In this document: positions 1-6,571 of the stretch, in pieces
Position numbering within the stretch: position 1 is the first letter of the stretch
Layout of the letters: each line of letters starts with the position of its first letter
Assembly (NCBI GenBank): GCA_964202965.1
Contig: CAXNKG010000028.1
Coordinates: 1-39,537 of the forward strand
Direction of reading: 5' to 3'
DNA length: 39,537 nucleotides
From: CAXNKG01 sp964202965
GTDB lineage: Bacteria; Acidobacteriota; Vicinamibacteria; Vicinamibacterales; UBA2999
Notes under the pieces: generated by a model
Databases searched by the model: none
Told to the model about the DNA's origin: nothing
Seen by the model: the letters and a program-made list of their open reading frames with translations, nothing else
Made by a program: the position numbers and the translations under genes

Positions 1-94
1 CGAACAACGCCGCCATCGCCGCATATGAGCCTTCCCCTCGTTCGTACGCCGCCACCGCGCGTTCCCGCAACGCCACGTCATATGCATTGGCCAT
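1..94 (-). CDS. IS630 family transposase, N-terminal fragment (runs off the window)
   Basis: ATG at 94 reading leftward encodes 31 residues before the window ends: it starts MANAYDVALRERAVAAYERG and continues EGSYAAMAALF. The D-x-x-LRERxVAAYExGEGSY pattern is the start of the first helix-turn-helix of IS630-family transposases, which bind the terminal inverted repeats. The DDE catalytic domain would lie outside the window. It is identical to the fragment at the other end. An uncharacterised HTH protein is possible but unlikely given the flanking repeat. Confidence 0.75.
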   Translation of the reverse strand, partial: MANAYDVALRERAVAAYERGEGSYAAMAALF

Positions 95-145
95 GGCGTC
101 AGTAAAGTACACTTCGTTCGGCAATTCAAGTGCCGTTAGGGATTA
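1..145 (-). mobile_element. IS630-type insertion sequence, left partial copy
   Basis: The first 146 bases are the exact reverse complement of 39391..39536. Identity stops after base 146 (a147 here, g expected from the other end). IS630/Tc1-type elements duplicate a TA target; a TA sits at 144-145, so the element proper would be 1..143 reading leftward out of the window. The fragment holds a short leader and the first codons of a transposase. The family is assigned from the transposase N-terminus only, because the second terminal repeat is outside the window. Confidence 0.8.
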
Positions 146-2419
146 GAACCGGTACGTATAGAGGATTTTCGAAGCCGCCCGCTTGTCGAGCGTGGTCAGG
201 CGATCAAGGACGATATCGTCCAGCCAGTTGTGCGTGTAGACAACGTAGAGATCGGTGCCGGGGGTCAGAATCCACCGGAAGCGCGACTGCCATCCGATGA
301 CGGAGCTCTGCGTGTCGTATTGCACGTCGTTGACAAGGGCCATGAAGGGGGAGAACTGCGTTTCGCCGATGAGGCGGTAGAGACGCGTCGAGAATGTTCC
401 CTCGCGGAGCGACACGGTATTCCAGTCGCCCGTCAGATACAGGATGAGACCGGGACGTGCGCGGACCGTGAGGTTGACGTTCCGCTGCGTACGGGTGCCC
501 GAGTAGAAGTCGCCGAATTCGAAGCGGCCGTTGAAGGCGAGCACGCGCCGGTTCGCGGTTGATGCGAAGACCCGGAACCGGTTGTAGTCGTACTGGGCTC
601 CAAGCGGCAGCGTGATGCCCTGGCTGATCCTGAAGGGGCTGTCAAGCCGCTCGTGCCTCCGGATCGCGTTGACCGAGAGATTGTCGCCGGACTGCAGCTG
701 CAATCCGAACAACGTCAGGTCGATGTCGCGGTTGAGTAGCTCATTCTTCCGGTCGGTGATCACGTCGAGGCTGGCGTTGAACCGGATCTGTCGGATGTAC
801 CGGTGGCCGCGCGGCCGCGGGGCAAACTGCGCGTACGGCACGTAGCGGCGGATGCCACGCCGCCGCAGGAATCCCACGGCGGGATCGAAGTCCTCCTGGA
901 TGTCGCTCGCCTTGAAGGACGCGTTCCAGCGATCGTTCGGATACTCGACGTTCGCGCCGAAGGCGCTGGTATTGGTCGATGACACGCCGGCGGCCGGTGT
1001 CGCATTGAGGAACCACGCATTTGCTTCGAGGTTCTGAGATCCCAGGAATCCGTTGGTGGCCATCGAGAGGTCGACGCCCGTGGTGTGGCGTTCGCGGCCT
1101 GCGCCGGACAGCGGATCGCGGCGCGTGTAGATGGCGCCGACATACGACTGTGCGAGGAGGCGCCGCTTCACGCGGACGGCGGTGAAATCCTCGCTCGCGA
1201 ACCCCTTGTCGTCTTCCTCGCCGGTGCGGACGTGCAGGATGCCGACGTCCTGCGCCCCCACCTGGCCGGTCAGCTTCCCGCCGAAATCAACTTTCTGCGG
1301 CGCCCCGGTCGTGCTCAGACCGACCCGGCGGCTCTGAAACGGAATGATCTGGTCGTCGTTGCCGGCGCCGCCGCCCTGGAATCCACCACCGCCACCCCCG
1401 GCGCTGGCGAAGTCGAGGAACGTGGAGCCGTCGAGGAAGAAGTCCCGCTGCTCGGGAAACAGGAGCGAGAAGCGCGTGAGGTTCACCTGCCGCTGGTCGA
1501 CCTCGGTCTGCGCGAAATCAGTGTTGACGGTGACGTTGGTGCGGAGGAGCGGCGTGGGGTTGTAGAACAAGTCGACGCCCGCGTTGGCGTTGCCGGTCAT
1601 CGTCCGCGAACCGCCGCGTCCGGGTGCCGACTCCGACAGGTACACTCCGTACGGCTTGATGTCGAGACCGCGCCCCTGCGTGACATTCCGGATGCCGGTG
1701 ATGAGCCCGGCGTTCGTCATGCGCTGCAGGCCCTGGTTGCGGCGCCACCCGGTCCAGATGCTGATTTCGTTCTTCCGCTGGACGGTCCGCTCGATGTTGA
1801 AGCCCCACGTGTCGCTGTTCGGGTTGAAGTTGAACGTGCGGAAGGGGAGCTCGATCTCGAGGGTCCAGCCGATCTCGCTGCGGCGGGCGCGGGCGTTCCA
1901 GATGCCGTCCCACGCCCGGTTCTGCCCGTTACCCCCCATGAGGGCGTCCGCCATGTGGCCGAGCGGGTTCATCTCGAAGAAATAGCCGCTGCGCGCGTCG
2001 AGAAACGTGTCGATCGTCCACCGGATCTTGTCGTCCGAGGGGAGCCCTTCGTCGCGTCGCATCTGGTAGGCAATCCATCCATCGGGATCGGAGTCGTAGC
2101 AGGTGACCGCGATGTACAGGGCATCCGCGTCGAACGCGATCCGAACCTCCGTGCGTTCGGTGGGGGCCTGACCGTTGGCGGGGTCGATCTGCACGAAATC
2201 GCCGGACGGGATGGCATTCGCCCAGAATGGTTCGTCGAACCGGCCATCCAGGGTGACCCGCTGCCCGTCAGGAATGCGAAGCGCCTCAATGGCGCGGCGT
2301 CCGCCGTTTTCAGCGGCTGGCGAGCTCGCCTGCCCGGACGCAATATTCGCGAGCGCGGGCACGAGCAGCAGTGCGGCGATCAAGAGGAGTCGCACGACTC
2401 CCGGACACGCGATCCTCAT
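143..2419 (-). CDS. Secreted CBM9-like / DUF5916 outer-membrane beta-barrel protein
   Basis: Start chosen at ATG 2419 because it opens directly into a signal peptide (MRIACPGVVRLLLIAALLLV, ending near SGQA); a GTG at 2461 would add 14 unlikely residues. The product is about 758 aa. A carbohydrate-binding-module-9-like beta-sandwich follows (DGRFDEPFWANA, TEVRIAFDADALYIAV, MRRDEGLPSDDK, GWTLEIELPFRTFNF, WGFNIERTVQRKNE). The rest is a DUF5916-type barrel (VDLFYNPTPLLRTNVTVNTD, FSLLFPEQRDFFLDG) with a Gly-rich loop and a C-terminal Phe, as expected for BAM-inserted barrels. Members are thought to sit in the outer membrane and handle glycans; the substrate is unknown. The stop codon TAA lies on the IS junction, its TA being the putative IS target. 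A paralogue lies at 6572..8785. An ECF-like promoter lies upstream. Confidence 0.85.
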   Translation of the reverse strand: MRIACPGVVRLLLIAALLLVPALANIASGQASSPAAENGGRRAIEALRIPDGQRVTLDGRFDEPFWANAIPSGDFVQIDPANGQAPTERTEVRIAFDADALYIAVTCYDSDPDGWIAYQMRRDEGLPSDDKIRWTIDTFLDARSGYFFEMNPLGHMADALMGGNGQNRAWDGIWNARARRSEIGWTLEIELPFRTFNFNPNSDTWGFNIERTVQRKNEISIWTGWRRNQGLQRMTNAGLITGIRNVTQGRGLDIKPYGVYLSESAPGRGGSRTMTGNANAGVDLFYNPTPLLRTNVTVNTDFAQTEVDQRQVNLTRFSLLFPEQRDFFLDGSTFLDFASAGGGGGGFQGGGAGNDDQIIPFQSRRVGLSTTGAPQKVDFGGKLTGQVGAQDVGILHVRTGEEDDKGFASEDFTAVRVKRRLLAQSYVGAIYTRRDPLSGAGRERHTTGVDLSMATNGFLGSQNLEANAWFLNATPAAGVSSTNTSAFGANVEYPNDRWNASFKASDIQEDFDPAVGFLRRRGIRRYVPYAQFAPRPRGHRYIRQIRFNASLDVITDRKNELLNRDIDLTLFGLQLQSGDNLSVNAIRRHERLDSPFRISQGITLPLGAQYDYNRFRVFASTANRRVLAFNGRFEFGDFYSGTRTQRNVNLTVRARPGLILYLTGDWNTVSLREGTFSTRLYRLIGETQFSPFMALVNDVQYDTQSSVIGWQSRFRWILTPGTDLYVVYTHNWLDDIVLDRLTTLDKRAASKILYTYRF

Positions 2420-2477
2420 CGATGGTGAAGTCCTACCGGTCGGGGAAATGGGGGCAGACACTGCCCGTATCGTTTTT

Positions 2478-2506
2478 AATACGACGTCCCCGAACCGTTT
2501 GTTTAC
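2478..2506 (-). promoter_or_regulatory. ECF-type promoter candidate before the DUF5916 gene
   Basis: Read on the minus strand: GTAAACA at 2506..2500, a 16-base spacer, CGTATT at 2483..2478. The AAC in the -35 and CGT in the -10 resemble ECF sigma promoters (for example Bacillus SigW, TGAAAC-N16-CGTA). The same boxes at the same spacing occur at 30105..30077. The leader to the ATG would be about 50 bases. Assignment is by pattern only. Confidence 0.5.
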
Positions 2507-2551
2507 ACAGAGTTACAGCTGACGTCGAGACCGGGGACCCTTAATGGTACC

Positions 2552-3436
2552 TCAAGAAATCACCGTCTGCTGCGTATTGGCCAATTGCCACCGGCCGCCG
2601 TCAAACGCCCAGACCCGAAGGCTGTAGTACGGCTTCCCGCCCCGAAACGGGGTGTGGCGCGCAATCATGACCGCGGAGTCGCCGAAATCGTGGATCCGCA
2701 TCGAGATGACGGGGTCCCCGGGAACGCTCGGCGCCCCTGACTCCTTCAGCGTCCTCAGGTGCTCCACGCGGTCCGCTTTGCTGAGCCGAGCGGTCGCCGT
2801 CACGTAGTGCACGTCGTCCAGGACATACGGTGCCCAGTTATCCGGATTGGGATGCCATTCGTCCATCTTGAGCTGCTGAAAAATCCGCGCGATCGCCTTC
2901 GTCGTGTCGGTGACCGGCTCGAACGGCATCTTGCGGCAGGGATTCTCGCAGTCGGCGCCGGCTGGCGCGCCTGCCGCCGCAAACGGCGTCGCCCCGGTTG
3001 CGAGCACCGTGCTGATGGCGGCAAAGAGCCGCCACCCCTCCGGCCGGAGCGCCCACACGCGCATCATGCGGGCGCCCTGGCTCTCGCTCGTGACGACGTG
3101 GAGATGGCCGTAGTGGTAGGTCTGTCGATTGGTCTCGCCCCGGAACTCGCCGGCGAGGGACGTGAGCGCGTCCACGGCTTCCTTCCGCTCGCGCGTCCGT
3201 CCGTTCGCGTCGGTCCACTCGAACTCCGCGTCGAGGGCGGTGCCGGCACCCTGTGCGTTGCCATCCTGAAGCGCGTTCATCCAGGCGGCGTCGGCCTGCT
3301 GCGCGATGACGGCGTCATCGGGAGCCGGAGCCAGGGTTGTCTCCGGTCCGGGCGGCTGATTCGTCTCACTTCCGCAGGCGGCGGTCATGACAAGAGCGGC
3401 ACAGATGACGAGGACGGTAGTCAGGCGGCAAGTCAC
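2552..3436 (-). CDS. Putative lipoprotein with two NTF2/SnoaL-like domains
   Basis: GTG start; 294 aa. The N-terminus is a lipoprotein-type signal ending at Cys21 (VMTAAC; Thr at -3 is less usual than Leu). Two repeats of the NTF2-like (DUF4440/SnoaL) pattern follow: about residues 45-145, from AQQADAAWMNALQDGNAQGA to LRPEGWRLFAAIST, and about 180-294, from IFQQLKMDEWHPNPDNWAPY to WAFDGGRWQLANTQ. Each ends in the aromatic-rich strand typical of the fold. NTF2-like proteins include enzymes and pure binding proteins and no catalytic set is evident, so function is open. It is divergent from the DUF6152 gene, 59 bp away. A TAAAAT box six bases before the GTG could be a -10, which would make the transcript leaderless. 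Confidence 0.7.
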   Translation of the reverse strand: MTCRLTTVLVICAALVMTAACGSETNQPPGPETTLAPAPDDAVIAQQADAAWMNALQDGNAQGAGTALDAEFEWTDANGRTRERKEAVDALTSLAGEFRGETNRQTYHYGHLHVVTSESQGARMMRVWALRPEGWRLFAAISTVLATGATPFAAAGAPAGADCENPCRKMPFEPVTDTTKAIARIFQQLKMDEWHPNPDNWAPYVLDDVHYVTATARLSKADRVEHLRTLKESGAPSVPGDPVISMRIHDFGDSAVMIARHTPFRGGKPYYSLRVWAFDGGRWQLANTQQTVIS

Positions 3437-3495
3437 GCGCGGATTTTACCTCCATCCAATTGACCGGCGGCGCGGCGGAGTGGCACACCCGGCGC

Positions 3496-3870
3496 GTGAA
3501 TCGATCCCTGCTTGGCGCATCTCTGGCCGCTCTGCTCGCGGTGCCTGCCGCGGCGCATCACGGCAATGCGGTGTACGACACGACGAAGACCGTCAGCGTG
3601 ACAGGCGCGGTGACGAAGTGGCAGCTCATCAACCCGCACGCAGGCCTCTGGATTGAGGTCAAGACCTCGTCTGGCGCCATCGAAGTGTAATCCGGCGAAT
3701 TTGGCGGGGTGCTCGATTTGTATCGTTCTCTCAAGTGGAACAAGGAGACATTCACGCCGGGCGCTCGGGTGACGCTCACCGGCAATCCCGCGCGCAACGG
3801 GAGTACGGCGATGCTGGCGCGCAAGGTCATCCTGTCTGATGGCAAGGAAGTGGATCTTGAAGGGACGTAG
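3496..3870 (+). pseudogene. DUF6152 family secreted protein, broken by an in-frame TAA
   Basis: GTG at 3496 opens a signal peptide (MNRSLLGASLAALLAVPAAA), then the DUF6152 hallmark AHHGNAVYDTTKTVSVTGAV and KWQLINPHAGLWIEV. A TAA at 3688-3690 ends the frame after 64 codons. The same frame continues without another stop to TAG 3868-3870, encoding the usual second half (FGGVLDLYRSLKW, FTPGARVTLTGNPARNGS, ARKVILSDGKEVDLEG). Repairing that one codon gives about 124 aa, the normal family length. It is a recent nonsense mutation, a base error, or possibly recoding. DUF6152 proteins are small periplasmic or secreted proteins of unknown role, commonly encoded just before the type of gene at 3872. An alternative TTG start at 3460 adds a poor N-terminus. 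Confidence 0.75.
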
Positions 3871-3871
3871 G

Positions 3872-4600
3872 ATGCGACGTCGGGCTTCAGGCCTCGGGCT
3901 TCTGGCGCTGGGCGTGATCCTGCTGTCGCCTGGCGCGGTGCAGGCGCAGGCGACGCGGCCCGATCTGTCCGGGATCTGGCAGCGTGCCGGCGGCGGCCCG
4001 GGGCTGATTCAGGACGAGCCGCCGATGACCGCCTGGGGTCTCGAGAAATACAAGGCGGCGAAACCGATTCACGGCCCGCGGACCGTGTCGCCGGTGGAAT
4101 CGAACGCGGCGGAGCTGCGCTGCCTCCCGATGGGGATTCCGGGGATCTATTTCCGGCCGCGTACGTTCGAGATCGTGCAGATGCCGTCGCGCACGATGAT
4201 GCTCTTCGAAGTCGATCACCTGTGGCGGGAGATCTTCATGGACGGCCGCCAGTTTCCGGACGTGCCGCTCGGGACCTGGATGGGCTATTCGGTGGGCCGC
4301 TATGACGGGGACGCGCTCGTGATCGAGACGCGCCAGTTCCGCGGGTGGGAGGAGAGCCTGCACCGGTGGCTCGATCGCCTCGGCCATCCGTTCAGCGACG
4401 AGCTGAAGGTGACCGAGCGATTCCGCCGCACCGCGCCCGATACGATGGTGAACGAAATCACCATCGACGATCCGATCGCGTACACGCGCCCGTGGACGGC
4501 GACGATGACCTACCGGCTGCGCCCGAAGGGTTTCGAGATGGGGGAGTTCATCTGCAACGAGTTGATGCTCTCGGAACTCCCCGACATGCGTCCCAAATAA
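3872..4600 (+). CDS. Secreted protein of unknown function (DLSGIW family, DUF6152 neighbour)
   Basis: Start chosen at ATG 3872: an AAGGGA ribosome-binding site lies 6-7 bases upstream, and it follows the TAG of the DUF6152 gene by one base; an in-frame ATG at 3839 would overlap that gene. The product is about 242 aa with a signal peptide (MRRRASGLGLLALGVILLSP ... VQAQ). The mature part begins RPDLSGIWQ and carries conserved-looking blocks RTFEIVQMPSRTMMLFEVDH, WMGYSVGRYDGDALVIET, LKVTERFRR and MTYRLRPKGFE. Such proteins recur next to DUF6152 genes in Acidobacteriota, but I know of no established function. It ends exactly where the convergent MBL gene ends (stops at 4598-4600 and 4601-4603), with no intergenic base. 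Confidence 0.7.
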   Translation: MRRRASGLGLLALGVILLSPGAVQAQATRPDLSGIWQRAGGGPGLIQDEPPMTAWGLEKYKAAKPIHGPRTVSPVESNAAELRCLPMGIPGIYFRPRTFEIVQMPSRTMMLFEVDHLWREIFMDGRQFPDVPLGTWMGYSVGRYDGDALVIETRQFRGWEESLHRWLDRLGHPFSDELKVTERFRRTAPDTMVNEITIDDPIAYTRPWTATMTYRLRPKGFEMGEFICNELMLSELPDMRPK

Positions 4601-5701
4601 CTACCGCGCGTACGTCTTCGTAAAGCTGTTCCTCGTATTCGTCACCGAATACGTCCCGTCTTCCTGCGCCGTCAGCTTGAACCAGTAGGCCGCGCCGTTA
4701 TGCGCTGGAGCCGGCGGCGCCTGTGCGCCCTGCGGCGGAGCCGCCCACGGCGTCACGGGCATGGCCGCGGGTGCGTCGTCGGCGGCATTGGCGATGAACA
4801 TCCCCGGAACGGTGTACTCCTGGCCGCTGAGCAGCGAGAAGTGCATCTGCCACACATCCTCGAGGCCCGGCGACGCATGGAGCACCGACATGGTCTCCGG
4901 CTCGCCGCCCTTGCGGGTGCCGTTGTTCATGATGACGACGCGGGGACGCGTGGCGTGGATCATGACTTCGGAGTTCGACGTGGCTTGTCCGTGGTGGACG
5001 CCGAGGATGACGTCAACCGTGCCCAGGCGGTTGGCCGGGCACATCAGCTCGAATTCCTTGTTCTTCGTCAGGTCGCCGAGGTGCATGGTGCGGAAGCGTC
5101 CGAACGTGACGTGCACGCCGACCGACATCGGATCCTCGAGGTTATTGGTGCCTGGCTTGAAGCTGGCGCAGTAGGGATTGGCTGCGCCGGCGCCCGGCAT
5201 CGGCGTCTTGATCGTGTCGCCGTTCGAGGTGACGACGCGGATGTCCACGCCGCCGATCGGAATGCGGTCGCCCGGCTTTGCCACGGTGTGCTTCGCCTTG
5301 GCGTACAGCTCCTTCCAGAACCCCTCTAACTTCGCGCCGGATCCCATCGGGTCGATGTTCGGCCCGTGATCGATGAAGTGGCGGATCGGGATCATCGGCG
5401 CCAGTTCCGGGAGGCCGCCGAGGTGATCGCCGTGGTAGTGGGTGAGGATGAAGTGATCGATCTGCGTCAGCCCCGCATCCTTGGCGGCGGCGGCAATCCG
5501 CGCGGCGTCGCGGCCGTTGCTCGGATTGCCGGAGTCGATCAGGAGCGACTCACCGGTCGGTGACACGAAGAGCGTGGCGTTCCCGCCCTCGACGTCGATG
5601 ACGTAGATCTGCAGTGACTTGGCCGCGGCTCGAGTCTGGGCGGCCGCAGCACCGGGCGCCGCGAGGACAAGGGCGAGAAGCAGGGTGGTGGTTGTCCGCA
5701 T
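4601..5701 (-). CDS. Secreted MBL-fold metallo-hydrolase (ComEC-like)
   Basis: ATG at 5701 gives about 366 aa starting MRTTTTLLLALVLAAPGAAA, a signal peptide. An upstream in-frame start at 5716 adds only five residues. The metallo-beta-lactamase core is clear: IYVIDVEGGNATLF (typical of ComEC-type MBL domains), LLIDSGNP, the metal motif LTHYHGDHLGG, a later HLGD, then GVHHGQATSN before PRVVIMNNG. It should be a dizinc hydrolase in the periplasm or outside the cell; substrate unknown. ComEC-like domains often act on phosphodiester or phosphate compounds, which is a family hint only. It is convergent with the gene to its left. Upstream lies the repeat block. Confidence 0.8.
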   Translation of the reverse strand: MRTTTTLLLALVLAAPGAAAAQTRAAAKSLQIYVIDVEGGNATLFVSPTGESLLIDSGNPSNGRDAARIAAAAKDAGLTQIDHFILTHYHGDHLGGLPELAPMIPIRHFIDHGPNIDPMGSGAKLEGFWKELYAKAKHTVAKPGDRIPIGGVDIRVVTSNGDTIKTPMPGAGAANPYCASFKPGTNNLEDPMSVGVHVTFGRFRTMHLGDLTKNKEFELMCPANRLGTVDVILGVHHGQATSNSEVMIHATRPRVVIMNNGTRKGGEPETMSVLHASPGLEDVWQMHFSLLSGQEYTVPGMFIANAADDAPAAMPVTPWAAPPQGAQAPPAPAHNGAAYWFKLTAQEDGTYSVTNTRNSFTKTYAR

Positions 5702-5724
5702 GCGCGGACTATACACCGTCGTAC

Positions 5725-6173
5725 GTGGGGCGGGTGCGACGGCGAGGGAGGTTCCGGCGAGCCGACGGCGAGGGAGGTACGTAGGGCGGGTCCGACGGTG
5801 AGGGAGGTTCCAGCCGAGCCGGCGACCCGCCGCCGCGTACGCCGCCGCGACTACGCCGCAACGCGAGCCGACTCAACGCACCGGAAAGCGCTGCGCTGCC
5901 GCACCCGGCCGCTGGCCGCGGGGGTCGCCGCACGCGGCTCCAACCCCGCAGGTCCCCAGAAGCAGCTCGCGCTTTCATCGCTGCGATCCGTCGGCACGTT
6001 TCGACGGCTCGCGTTGCGGCGCAGTCGCGTCGGACTCCTGCGGAAGTAGGGCGGGTCCGACGGTGAGGGAGGATGTAGGGCGGGTCCGACGGCGAGGGAG
6101 GTATGTAGGGCGGGTCCGACGGTGAGGGAGATTCCAGCCGAGCCGGCGACCCGCCGTCGCGTACGCCGCCGCG
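5725..6173. repeat. Intergenic repeat block with a roughly 27-30 bp unit
   Basis: This stretch between the MBL gene and the tRNA holds no convincing gene. It carries a unit beginning GTAGGGCGGGTCCGACGG and ending TGAGGGAGG or CGAGGGAGG, at about 5725 (diverged), 5781, 6046, 6075 and 6105, plus a partial copy near 5763. The copies at 5781 and 6105 extend into a shared tail (about 69 bp, to 5849 and 6173) of CCAGCCGAGCCGGCGACCCG followed by CGTACGCCGCCG. The spacing is irregular, with a 195-base non-repeat interval at 5850-6045. Open frames through it are low-complexity Arg/Pro/Ser products of the repeat. Confidence 0.8.
5847..6028. repeat. 24-bp inverted repeat pair inside the repeat block
   Basis: Arm 5847..5870 reads GCGACTACGCCGCAACGCGA then GCCG. 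Arm 6005..6028 is its reverse complement with one mismatch (GCAG for GTAG). The arms enclose 134 bases and are flanked on both sides by the direct-repeat units. The arrangement is like a small non-autonomous element or MITE-type hairpin; no target duplication was identified. Confidence 0.6.
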
Positions 6174-6177
6174 TACG

Positions 6178-6197
6178 CCGGGTCCTTTCGGACCCGG
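6178..6197. terminator. Perfect 8-bp hairpin before the tRNA gene
   Basis: CCGGGTCC-TTTC-GGACCCGG, an 8-bp stem with a 4-nt loop, directly after the last repeat copy and 17 bases before the tRNA. There is no U-tract. It may insulate the tRNA promoter or belong to the repeat element. A TAAGAT box at 6201-6206 could be the tRNA -10. Confidence 0.4.
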
Positions 6198-6214
6198 CTG
6201 TAAGATGAACGCAC

Positions 6215-6303
6215 GCCGGGGTGGCGGAACTGGCAGACGCACGGGACTTAAAATCCCGAGTTCCGAAAGGGACGTGGGAGTTCGATTCTCCCCCCCGGCA
6301 CCA
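6215..6303 (+). tRNA. tRNA-Leu (anticodon UAA)
   Basis: Cloverleaf read directly: acceptor GCCGGGG pairs with CCCCGGC; anticodon stem CGGGA/TCCCG encloses loop CTTAAAA with anticodon TAA at 6249-6251; a long type II variable arm follows (GAGTTCCGAAAGGGACGTG region); T-arm GGGAG-TTCGATT-CTCCC; discriminator A at 6300 and an encoded CCA at 6301-6303. The long variable arm and anticodon both indicate leucine (UUA/UUG codons). A TAAGAT box nine bases upstream may be its -10. tRNA genes are common integration sites, but no attachment duplication was seen nearby. Confidence 0.95.
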
Positions 6304-6558
6304 ATTCCCGAGGGAAGTCTGCGCGTTACGCGGGTGCGCGCTTGCGGGCTGTCGTTGATTCAGAGCCTGATATGGAACGGCCGTGTCAACCGTAGCTCGG
6401 GGTCAGTCGGATTCTCCGAACTGCGAGTGCGACGGCCCGCTGTCGGCCACCTCAACTCCCGATCAGTCGCGCAGTGGCTATCCTGACCCTTCGGTGTGTC
6501 GCTGGCGACGTATCAGCGGTTCCAGACGCTGTGCCGGGCGGCAGGACGGCAGGTCGGC

Positions 6559-6564
6559 TATCAT
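6559..6564 (+). promoter_or_regulatory. Candidate -10 box (TATCAT) for the second DUF5916 gene
   Basis: TATCAT ends eight bases before GTG 6572, so transcription would begin at or next to the start codon (leaderless). No good -35 is visible and no Shine-Dalgarno precedes the GTG. The same layout occurs before 16194. Confidence 0.35.
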
Positions 6565-6571
6565 CCGGTCC

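Noticed and set aside
1085..2428. 447-codon plus-strand frame opposite the DUF5916 gene
   Set aside because: No motif and biased composition; the minus-strand frame has a signal peptide and CBM9/barrel motifs.
3481..3496. TGGCACACCCGGCGCG as a sigma-54 promoter before the DUF6152 gene
   Set aside because: GC has the right spacing but TT is missing, and transcription would begin inside the coding region.
5725..6173. Possible CRISPR array
   Set aside because: Units are irregularly spaced, partly adjacent, partly sharing long tails; no uniform spacers and no cas genes.
5709..6242. 177-codon minus-strand frame through the repeat block (SPSDPPY-type repeats)
   Set aside because: The peptide repeat is the translation of the DNA repeat, and the frame runs into the tRNA gene.
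6304..6571. Coding extension of the second DUF5916 gene up to 6383
   Set aside because: The added residues are Arg/Ser/Cys-rich and would bury the signal peptide; GTG 6572 places the signal at the N-terminus.
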